DNA of 64,000 nt from positions 1,178,001-1,242,000 of the forward strand of contig JAVFKD010000004.1 in NCBI GenBank assembly GCA_036429605.1, written 5' to 3'. A program made the translations under genes and the position numbers. Positions within the stretch are counted from its first letter, which is position 1. Each line of letters begins with the position of its first letter. Source of the DNA: Cladobotryum mycophilum. Taxonomy: Eukaryota; Ascomycota; Sordariomycetes; Hypocreales; Hypocreaceae. Positions 1 to 9,089 of this stretch are shown piece after piece. The notes under the pieces were generated by a model. The model made no database searches. It was not told the DNA's origin and saw nothing but the letters and a program-made list of their open reading frames with translations.

Positions 1-204
1 TTTTAATAGTTAATTAAAAAAAGGTATATAGATTTATAAAGTATAGGTTTATTTTAAAAGGAATGAATCTCAAGGTAGGGGTACTATACATATAAGAGGG
101 AAGCTTGTAATAAAGTCTTAGTCAGACGAACCAATCAGGAAAGAATAATATTCAGGTAACTGATTAATGTAAACTGATTATATATAATTAGACTGATTAT
201 TGTG

Positions 205-1067
205 CCAGGGTACGACTTCGTTGGTGAGGTCATCACACTCGGCGAATCGGCGCCAAGAAAGAGTCATCTAACAGCTAGAGACCGCGTAACTTCCTTGTGC
301 ATCACCAGCGGCGATGCCACCCGTATCGTCTTGTCATACATGAAACCTATCCGCATTGAACCGCACTGATGACCCAATCAAGGCTGCCACTCTCCCATTC
401 GACTACATGACGGCCTGGGGAATGCTCAAATATAGCGGAGTCGAGTTACCTCTAGGCTCAAGCATCCTAATCGGCTCGGTGAGTGGGGACTCGGCACCGC
501 AGCCGCACAGCTGGTTACGGCCCTTTTTGGCATGAGTACCAAGATGATAGGTACTTGCTCTCCCTCTAAATTTGACTACCTCAAATCTCTTAGCGTCGAG
601 CCGATAGACAGAAATGCTGCCGACCTTGTCGAGAAGGTCTAGGCGCTAACGAATGGCGGGGGTGTAGACGTCGCCCACGATAGGATTTGCAGCGAGGACA
701 GTCTCCAAAGGAGCCTCTCTGCGACAAAACCAGAGGTTAATAAGGTTGTTGTATTTGGAGTCATGTCAGAGATTGCAGCGGACAGTAGCAGGATGCAGCG
801 GAGCGTAGTAGATACCCTCGCATTGCGGCTGAAACCGCGCATGAGCTTTGGTGGTATCGATCAGAGATTCTTCTTACACGATGATGCTACGCTGGTCGGC
901 TTCGATGCCGTTTTTAGTAAAAAAGCCTTCGGAGCCAACAGCTAGTACCGATTGTTACCAAGCCGATGCGGTTGAGTGAGGCCGTAGAAGCACACGAACA
1001 TCTGATCTCAGGGACTGCGGTCAAGGGTAAGATAATGTTCCTTGCAGATGCTGATGTGGCTGCTTAG
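205..1067 (+). pseudogene. Decayed medium-chain dehydrogenase/quinone reductase (zinc-type ADH family)
   Basis: Fragments in all three forward frames read in order as a medium-chain dehydrogenase. First comes PGYDFVGEVITLG (GroES-like part, from 205), then LPFDYMTAWGMLKYSG and LGSSILIG, then LGTAAAQLV with a Rossmann-type stretch ending in IGTCSPSKFDYLKSL. A DVAHD/VVFGVMSE stretch follows, and finally the C-terminal EAVEAHEHLISGTAVKGKI, typical of this family. The frame breaks near 360-380, near 485 and near 945, and there is an in-frame TAG at 640-642. The first third of a normal protein of about 350 residues is missing. Such enzymes reduce enones or quinones with NAD(P)H, but this copy cannot make a full product. 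The flank is AT-rich, as expected in a degraded subregion. Confidence 0.75.
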
Positions 1068-1446
1068 TATGGAGTGTAAGACCTCCGACCAGACAACGGT
1101 TGAATTATGAGCCTTGAGTAATGAAGATTGGAAATAGGCGGCTATAATCTGCAAAATTAAACTATAAACTAACTAACTAGTTATATAAATAAAGTACAGT
1201 ATTGTAACGGTTTCAGCCGAGTATTTTGACAAATGACTAAGCGGCTAGAACGAGTATTCTAAAAGACAAGAGGGAGGGTGATATGCCTGGGAGCTCCCGA
1301 GCTTTGTGTAAGTACGTTGTCTCCTTTCTTGACCTGAATGTTTTCCTTCCCTTGCCAACCCACTGGGGCATGTCCAAACTATCGCATCAATATATTATCC
1401 AAAGCGCCTAATCAGAGTACAGCAGCATGACACGTGTCTAGCGAAA

Positions 1447-2766
1447 TCAGCTGCTAGTTTCGGGTGCGTTTGCTCCCCGCGCCGCATTGGCTTTTACAAA
1501 GCCCATCAGACGATCATATGCCCTCTGATCGTCGCCATTGTGAAACTCCTCCACATTAGCCTCCTCATCCATAAAGAACATTCCATACTTGTCATCCAAG
1601 TACGCGTAACCAAATAGCCTCAGCTTTGGGTTAGCCTTTAGCTTCATGCGGATGTCCTGAACCTCCTCAGGTTCGTTTACTGCAATGTAATCACGACTGT
1701 ACTGCTCATCCGATGTAAGTGGTACTCTACCGCCTTCAGCAATTAGCTCAATCAATGAGGGTTTCGCGTCATAAATCTCATCAAAGAACTGGGCCCAATA
1801 GAGTGAGTTTTCTGCCATCCCATATCCATCCCCACCACTAACGCAGTCCTTTACGTCGAGAGATGCAAGAGAGCTGGCGTGACCCTGTACAAACGAGACC
1901 AGCTCGGGGCCTACAAAGCAGTTCTCTAGCTTTAGGGACTCTAAAACGGGAAGGTTCCCCGGCTGTAATGCAAGTGGGATGTGACGAAACCCCTCAAGAC
2001 CGATTGGTCCACAGACCGACGCGAGGATATGAAGATGTTTCAAGCGGTGCATGTGCTGAAAAAAGACATTGTCCAACCCGGCGAGAAATTCTACATAACC
2101 CCACACCGTATTGGTCTTCCAGCCTGCACCGTTATCCATGCCAAACATGGTGAAGGCGGCAGACTCGAGCTGGGAGAGAAATTGGCGAAAGTCGTCGGTG
2201 CGAAACGTAGATGTCCATTTGGGAATGAATTCATCCAGGAGAAGATCCCTCACGTATTTATTCGTCGTGAGCGCTTGCCAAGTCTCATTCATAAGTGCTC
2301 GCCACTTGAACTCCTTCTCCTTCGTTCGGACATAGGCCTCGCTCTCGACAGCCTCGAACACATAGATGGATGATCCCATGAGGGCATCCGAATTGTCATC
2401 CCAATCCTCGCCATCGTCAAAGTCGAAATCGAACTTGAGCTGAACCGTATGCAGGTTTGGCGTGTAGTGGCCGTCTAGGACCTTGGAAGCGGCAAGTGGC
2501 AGAGCCGGCGCCGTGAGCTCGGCATCCGAAGCTGCATGGCATGTGAACTTGATCCGTGTAGTATATTCACCATGAGCCTCAACGGCTGCTAGAGCCGACT
2601 TTGCCGATGCCTCATTGTTGGTGAAGTGTATAGTCGTGAATATGTCTGGGGATAATAGACTTCGATATCCCTTACAAGTGGCACTGAGGCGGACTTTGTC
2701 ACCCAATTCGAGATGCTTCAATATTTGAAGGAATACTACTGGAGGGAGGGCGGAAAGCTGAGTCAT
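1447..2766 (-). CDS. F-box domain protein, 439 aa
   Basis: The protein opens with LSALPPVVFLQILKHLELGD followed by KVRLSATCKGYRSLL, a clear F-box. F-box proteins use this module to bind Skp1 in SCF ubiquitin ligases. The remaining 390 residues contain leucine-rich stretches (LPVLESLKLENC, LASLDVKDC) that look like weak LRRs for substrate choice; the substrate is unknown. An open frame continues 33 codons upstream, but those codons span a good intron (2781-2832). Splicing it would put a stop directly after the upstream ATG, so the start at 2766 is preferred. The reading frame is otherwise uninterrupted. Function beyond F-box is not recognised. Confidence 0.8.
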   Translation of the reverse strand: MTQLSALPPVVFLQILKHLELGDKVRLSATCKGYRSLLSPDIFTTIHFTNNEASAKSALAAVEAHGEYTTRIKFTCHAASDAELTAPALPLAASKVLDGHYTPNLHTVQLKFDFDFDDGEDWDDNSDALMGSSIYVFEAVESEAYVRTKEKEFKWRALMNETWQALTTNKYVRDLLLDEFIPKWTSTFRTDDFRQFLSQLESAAFTMFGMDNGAGWKTNTVWGYVEFLAGLDNVFFQHMHRLKHLHILASVCGPIGLEGFRHIPLALQPGNLPVLESLKLENCFVGPELVSFVQGHASSLASLDVKDCVSGGDGYGMAENSLYWAQFFDEIYDAKPSLIELIAEGGRVPLTSDEQYSRDYIAVNEPEEVQDIRMKLKANPKLRLFGYAYLDDKYGMFFMDEEANVEEFHNGDDQRAYDRLMGFVKANAARGANAPETSS

Positions 2767-2780
2767 TCTCAAAAATTTAT

Positions 2781-2832
2781 CTGGAAAAGAAAAGACGAAC
2801 GCGACTCCAACGACGAGTTTGAATAGACTTAC
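2781..2832 (-). promoter_or_regulatory. Probable 5' UTR intron of the F-box gene with a short uORF
   Basis: On the minus strand GTAAGT begins at 2832 and a pyrimidine tract ending in CAG finishes at 2781, giving a 52 bp intron just upstream of the F-box start. An ATG at 2865 starts 11 codons. After splicing these run into ATA AAT TTT TGA, so the upstream ATG would become a 14-codon uORF. If the intron is retained, the same ATG gives a 33-residue N-terminal extension in frame with the F-box protein. Retention would therefore switch the N-terminus, which is inference. Confidence 0.5.
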
Positions 2833-2959
2833 AAATTGTGATAAGTCCGTTTTATTAAATGCCACTTTACAAAATCACGTGGAACGGCGCTGAACGTGGG
2901 TGGGCCGCTGCACACCGCTCGCTGCTGCCTAATAATAACATTTTATCTTATTACTCAAT

Positions 2960-4529
2960 ATCGCCCTAATCCACTACCAATATCAAACCACGATCTAGGT
3001 TATTTCTTGTTAGGAAACGCCCGGAACATCATATGTATGTGGTAAGCAGAACGCACACTGCTTCTTTGTTCTTTTCTGATCCATATTACTAGGCCTTTTC
3101 TAGGTACAGTCAGCAACTCGATTTGGGTGTAAGTTTTTGCTGAGTTTCTCCTTCACGCGTCTACTAATTATGCTTGGCATGAGAAGCAGCCAGGTGCTTT
3201 GGTTACCTACTTGGCTGCTGAGAGTAAGTGTCAATTTATTTTATGTTTCCCTGTTCGTGTCAAGCAATTAATACGTTGGGTTCATAAAGTGGTGAGGATG
3301 AAACACTTCTTAATCGGTATTTGTGACTCTGAGTAAGTGGACTTGTTGGCTGGTTTTTCTACCAAAAGTACTTGTGCTAATGTGCTTTCTTAACAGCGGC
3401 TCAGATGAGAGTCGTGGCTGTTAATTGTGTGTTGTGAGTGCGTGTGTATGAACTTCTATAATATTCATATACTACAGATTGCTAATGCTTGGACCTTGAT
3501 TTCTAGTTTGTGTACGAGTGAGTACGTTTTATGACCGGATCGGATGCGAATTCTCTCTGATGAGCCAGTTCACTGTTACAGGCAACTGCAATGTCGAGTG
3601 TGGTCAGTAACACCCACCTCCCCCTCTTTACGAGAAAACCCCCGGTTGACATATGGAGATGGTTCGCGTAGATTAGTGGGAAGGAATCTATTCATTTGCA
3701 AGGTACGAGGTATGAGGCTCGTTGCTCTTGTCCAAGTGCGTCGACTAATAGACCTTTACAGCGATCTCGAGGCCTTAAGTACTCGCAGAAGATCTAGCTT
3801 TCTGTGAGTAAGCCTCGGCTATCGAAGCTAATGTGTCTAGTAACTTGCTAACATTACGAAGGAAAACCTTTGTCTCTTGGTTCGGTAAGCCCCGTTGATC
3901 CTTACTACGGCTCATAGTGTGCTGACGGTTTACAAAGGTTTGTTGTTCGTCATCACGGCGAATGTGTCATACGGAGAGTATAAATGGGTTTAGGTTTAGT
4001 CGGATTGACTGCTTGGTAAGTGCTTCACAAGCCTTTTTTCTTTTCCTTTTTTCCTTTTTAGAATGCCTCTGACTCATTGACCAGAACTTTGATCTTGATG
4101 ACGCAATTGAAGCTTTTGACATGATGGTGAGTGTCACTGCCTTAATACGGCCCACCGAGTAATGTTTATATTAACAAGGTACGGAGACTCGATGGCTCGG
4201 TTATTGTTAGTGAAGCCTCTGTATAGGAGTATTATCCACTCCAATTAATGTTCAGCTAGCTGACATACTGCGAAGGAAGGTTTAAGAGGCATACCAAGGT
4301 CCGGAGTCAGCCAGCAGCTCGTGAGGTTCCCATCCCATTGCTGATTTCAGAAATTTCAAGTGTCACTGATATGGTTTCTAGATGGTATCAACCTTATTTT
4401 ATGGCCAGCGTATCCTCGAGGCGGGATCGTCCTCATCATCGTCACTACACCTTATCAGATGATCTGATAACAAACGTACCAAAAACACAGGCACCAGATG
4501 CCATGTTCACCGTTCAACCACAAAATTAA
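2960..4529 (+). other. Intron-dense locus: about ten 50-75 bp intron-like segments between tiny exon-like segments
   Basis: Closely spaced GT-AG segments, several with good branch points, lie at about 3224-3289, 3333-3396, 3434-3506, 3518-3581, 3603-3658, 3703-3761, 3804-3861, 3885-3937, 4016-4084, 4127-4178 and 4221-4275. The intervening blocks are only 11-78 bp. Branch-like GCTAAC, GCTGAC or CTAAT precedes the AG in many of them. Some blocks read openly when joined: 3938-4015, 4085-4126 and 4179-4220 give ...SRIDCL, NFDLDDAIEAFDMM, VRRLDGSVIVSEAS. A final open block ends at 4529 (MASVSSRRDR...FTVQPQN). I could not carry one frame through the whole chain, so this may be a micro-exon coding gene, a decayed gene, or a spliced non-coding RNA. 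No homology is recognised. Confidence 0.35.
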
Positions 4530-4807
4530 AAACTACATAACAAAACGGCGACCCCCGTCTTTTTCTTTAGTATCATTTATGGTTGTTGGACAATTGTCTT
4601 TCAACCTCGATCGTCATATTGACTAGAATTTTATTCTACTCCCATCGTATTCAGAACTTGTGGGGTGGCAATGGACAACCATAAATGAATTGACTTTGGT
4701 CATGATTTTTTGTGGATTTATTGTACCCACTCAAGGTATCCAATATTACGCTGAGTGATGAGGTCCTGAACAGTATGGATAATCTGACAGCGTATGGAAA
4801 ATATCCT

Positions 4808-4848
4808 CTCTCTCTCTCCTCTTTCTTTCTTTCTTTCTTTCTTTCTAT
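4808..4848. repeat. CT/CTTT microsatellite
   Basis: A run of CT dinucleotides passes into six or so CTTT units. It lies in the stretch between the intron-dense locus and the next gene. No gene is seen from 4530 to 5255. Confidence 0.8.
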
Positions 4849-5255
4849 TACAATTCTAGGTTGCCTCTGCAGCTGTGTTGGCATCTTCGCGGGGTGTGCA
4901 TGAATGAATATAAATGGTTTAGCGAGCGCTCAGCCTATTATGTCAAACATGCAAAACCCCCGCCCCCTCCTTTCCCGTTCATATGCACGCACATGCATTC
5001 ATATTATTCTCAATTTTTTAAAACTCGGTTCCAAATGTAAGTGAGAATATCTATTCATTAGTTCCCTGGTAGGTAGAGGTAGACTCAGGTACTAGTCTAG
5101 ATAGTTACAGTTGCTATCGCGGGACACCCAAAAGTGTTCGGTATTTCACGTCCCGTCATTTTGCCGTTGCCGACTGACTCATCCCGGCGGCAAGCCCAAA
5201 TCTTGAATCCAAAACTTTAAAAACAAGTACCGCGTTCAAACTCACTCGAGACGAC

Positions 5256-5262
5256 TATAAAA
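5256..5262 (+). promoter_or_regulatory. TATA box of the 5434 gene
   Basis: TATAAAA lies about 170 bp before the ATG. It is followed by a long C/T-rich leader (5280-5430), a usual fungal core promoter and 5' UTR arrangement. Confidence 0.6.
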
Positions 5263-5433
5263 CCTACCCGGCCAGCCTCTTCAATTTTCAACCAACATTC
5301 CTCTTATTCCAAATTCTTTTCCCTTTCATCAATCTTACACCACCATCGCCATCTAAACACCACCCATCTATCGCACTATTAAAATCTCAACTCAACACCT
5401 CCATCTAGTTATCAATATCCTTCTAAGCCAGCC

Positions 5434-7354
5434 ATGTCTTCTTCGCAGAGAGTATTCTTTCTTGACCTCCCACCTGAGATTCGCAATGTGATTTACAAAC
5501 ACTGCTTCACTGCTTCAGGCAGTTATGTGTTCAATTTTGAGTCTCGCAAACTCGAGGCTGTCGGCAGCGACGTCAACAAGGAACCTATTCATCAAGCCCT
5601 TCGGTTTATATGCAAGCAGGTGGGTGATGAAACTGAGGGCTTGGCTTTGATGTGCAACCATGTCAGTTTTTCTACTTTTTATTCTGATGAAACACGCATC
5701 AAAGCAGCCCAATTCCATCATAATATTGCTATGCTCAACGTTCAGGCACATTGCATGCTGTTTGGCCCAATCGAAGACGCAGACGATGAAAACGAAGATG
5801 GCTCAACTTATGACGGTGTCCTTACGGCCCCTGTATTTGAAGGAGTGAAACGCAAATATCCCAGGTTTGCACCATATCTGCAATCAATAATGGACGAACA
5901 TTTGCTCCACCGTGACAGTGGCTATTGGGGTACTATGCCCTCGTACAGGCGGCAGGCAACCCACTATACCATTCGACTTGCGCTGCAACATGACTCAATC
6001 CCTAAACACTGGTATCCGTTTCACTTCTACGCACCTGAGCAGATCATGGAACTATACAGGGAATTTCCGCCGTGGCACTGCTTTCCAACCAGCGAAGAGT
6101 TTGAAAAATTCTTGAAACCCGTACCTTTTCAAAGAAGGCAATTATCCGAGTATTGGGAACGGCCTCACATTGATGGCAGTGGCGAGCGTCAGTATACGCA
6201 GGGCAAGTACCGCTTTTCGGCAGCAGCCCTTGCTATCAAATTCATCTCCATATTCCCCCAGCATTTGCGGAAACATTTACGAAAAATCCGTTTACACGAG
6301 GATGCAGTGAGTGTGGCTTATCCAGAGTCCCATGCTCAAGGCCTTATCCCATTCTGTATCGAAAATCCCTTTCTTCATATCGAACGCCGTCTTGACTTGT
6401 GGAGAAACATTTTTCAAGCACCATTCAGCGAGGCTTGTGTTGCCCGCTTCACGCCAGAGGGTAGATATTTGGAACTCAAAGATCGCTTTGAAAGCAAGGG
6501 CTTGTGGTCCCTCCGAATTACCAAACGGATTGCCCTCTGGATCATGGAAGCTTTGGCTCTCATCCCAGCTGGAATGCCCAAAGGCTCATTAACACTAGTA
6601 TTGGATGGGGGAGTGGCATCACAGAAATGTTCAGAGATTTTTCAAGTCATCATCCAACGAGCAGCTGTTTGGCAGACAGTCTGGGAGAGGGCGGCGGAGA
6701 AAATGGACGAAGAATCACCCTACCTCATGGTAAGGAGATGTGACTGCTGTAAGTATCCCCACGCCAAATCCGTTCATAGCTAACACGGTCTAAACAGATA
6801 TATACGAGGGGTTTCCGCAAGCAATCGAGGAAATCATAAATAATACGTCCACCTTTATTAAGTGCACGTTCGATCCGGGCCCATGGATATGGAATGTTGA
6901 AACGGAATACTGCAAGTATCGCTACCTAGACTTTGAGGGGTTCCATGATCTTCATTTGGAGAATGAGATATTCTTTGACCCACCACCACCGCTGCCCATC
7001 TGGGATGACCTCTTGAGAGAGAATATACTCCCAGAGTTCTCTATCGATACCATTGTGGATCAAATCGCCGATCACGATATCTGGTCATTTGAATCTGATG
7101 ATGACGACGACGACGAGGATGAGGAGGATGAGGAGGATGAGGAGGATGAGGAGGATGAGGTGAATACCGACCGCGAGGGCAATGAAGATGATGAGGGGAA
7201 TAAGAACCGCGACGACGACGGTGATGATGGTGGTGAGGATAACAATCGTAACGAGGGTGATTTGGAACCGAGAAATGATTTACCAGACACCAAGAATGAC
7301 AGTGAAACTGGGCAACTAACTGAATTGGAGACCTTTGATCAGTTGGCTATTTAA
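5434..7354 (+). CDS. Uncharacterised LPPEIRN-type fungal protein with acidic C-terminal tail, 623 aa
   Basis: Two exons, 5434-6748 and 6798-7354, are joined across a 49 bp intron (GTAAGT, branch GCTAAC, AAACAG). Splicing turns ...RRCDC into YIYEGFPQAIEEII and the frame stays open for 623 codons. The start is FFLDLPPEIRNVIYKHCF, the N-terminal signature of a very large family of fungal proteins of unknown function, often annotated as F-box-like or 2EXR-like. The last 100 residues are almost all Asp, Glu, Asn and Gly, encoded partly by a GAG-GAT repeat at 7110-7160, so the C-terminus is probably disordered. There is no signal peptide or membrane segment. The ATG sits in a good context (GCCATGTC). 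No function can be assigned. Confidence 0.8.
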
Positions 7355-7906
7355 AGATGGTTGTTTGTATTGGGATACTGTAAGACTGAGTGCTAGGATT
7401 GACTCTTTCTTCTTTGGGTAGTTTAATATCATCCATCTAGTTGTCACTAATCAGTCAGTCCCTTTCTTTCTTTCTTCCTTTCTTTTTTTTTTTTTGGGGG
7501 GGGGGGTAACGAATTGCATGTGAAAATGCCTTGGGTCATTATGATAAGGTATTCTATGCGCATGGTGATGAGAGTCGTTAATTGTTGATTGACTTTTAAC
7601 TAAGTCAAGATGAAGGTGATTTTTATTTTTATTTTTATTCTTCTTATTTTTTTTACATGAATCCATGGATCTATAAATTTTGCTATATGGACGGCAATCG
7701 CAAATCTTCACGCCTCACAGGGGACAAACCCACTGAAATGGGCGTGGCCTGAATGCCCACTGGAACCCTTGATGCCCATGAATGTTGTTTTTTGGCTTGC
7801 GGGCGACATGGAGCTGTTCCGTGCAAAAAAAAATTCATCTTTTGTTGACTCTCTAGCTACAGCTATCAAAAATTTCACTCCCAACAAAGGAAAAGCAAAA
7901 GGGATG

Positions 7907-7919
7907 TATATATATATAT
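7907..7919 (+). promoter_or_regulatory. TA-repeat, possible TATA element of the HAD gene
   Basis: A (TA)n tract lies about 50 bp before the ATG at 7970. The 7355-7900 stretch before it holds only T- and C-rich simple sequence, including a T15-G12 junction at 7484-7506, and no recognisable gene. Confidence 0.35.
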
Positions 7920-7969
7920 CATTTACTAATAATACGCACACCAAACGATTGACCGACCCGGTGACAAAC

Positions 7970-9089
7970 ATGGCGAGGCCGCGGCCCAATCTCCTCTTGT
8001 GCCTCGACGCGTTCGGGACGCTGTTCAGGCCCAAGCGCACGGTCGCGCAGCAGTACGGCGAGGTGGCCCGACGATGCGGGCTGGTGGGCTTCAGCGACGA
8101 GGAGCTTGAGATATCCCTACGGGCGGCGATGAAGGATGAGGCGAAGCGGAATCCAAACTATGGGAAGGCAACTGGACTGGGCGCAACTAGATGGTGGGCA
8201 AACGTATGTACAGTCCTTACCACCCCCCCCCCTTTTTTTGTTACCCCTCCATCCCCTCTCTCTCTCTCTCCTCTTCCCTGTCAGCCATCATCTTGTTCCT
8301 CTAATAAGCATCCGACAAAGGCATCAATGAGCTTGCTTTAGCGTTAAAAACCGTTTAATCTTCAGCTAATTTAATTCCCTCCCCCCCCCCTTAGGTTACT
8401 CACAAAACATTTACGCCCCTGCTAAAGAGCAATCAAGCCCTGCCCACAGATCTAGGCCCCAGGCTGCTGGAGCGATTCTCTTCCCGCGAGGGGTACGACG
8501 CCGAGCCCAACCTCGCATCCACCCTGGGGGGCTCCGGCATCAGAACACCCCCCAGAGGCGCTTCGAAAGGGTCGTCGTTGGGGTGGTCACGAACTCGGAC
8601 GACCGCGTTCCGAGCATTCTATCGTCGCTTGGCATCAAGGTCAGTCCCTCGCGATACGGTACGGCCGAGGCGGAGCCAGGTGCCATTGCGGAGCGGCAGG
8701 AGGACTACGATATTGATTTCCACTGCATGTCGTATGATGTCGGCGCCGAGAAGCCGGACGTGCGCATCTTCCAAGCCGCCGAGCTCATGCTGGCGCGGCT
8801 CATCGCCGTTCGAGATGGCAAACGTCCCGCCGAGGCCGCGGCAGAGTCCACGAGCTGGCAAAAGGTCTACGTTGGTGATGAGTACGCCAAGGACGTCGTC
8901 GGGGCCGTGAACGCAAGCTGGAATCCGGTGTTGCTCGATGCCGAGGACCGTTCCGATGGCGTTCCTAGGCTAGAGCATTATCCCACGCGGGCGCTTGATG
9001 AGCTGTTCCAGGAACATGCCGTCGTTAGGGTGCGCTCCATACAGAATTTGGTCTCCTGGCTCATGGGTGAGGGGCGAAGCGAGCCATGA
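7970..9089 (+). CDS. HAD-superfamily hydrolase (HDHD3/dehalogenase-like), broken by one missing base
   Basis: Exon 1 is 7970-8203 and exon 2 is 8395-9089, with a 191 bp intron (GTATGT...CAGCTAAT...TTAG). HAD motifs appear in order: DAFGTLF (nucleophile Asp near residue 13), VVTNSD (motif II), GAEKPD (motif III Lys) and VYVGDEYAKDVVGA (motif IV). These enzymes hydrolyse phosphate esters; the substrate is unknown. Motif I and motifs II-IV lie in different frames. Restoring one base in the G6 run at 8526-8531 reads straight through STLGG into RHQNTPQRRFERVVVG, about 310 residues in all. All motifs are intact, so an assembly homopolymer error is likelier than a real null allele. Confidence 0.8.

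Noticed and set aside
7072..7293. Long minus-strand Ser-rich open frame
   Set aside because: It is the mirror of the GAG-GAT acidic repeat in the gene at 5434-7354.
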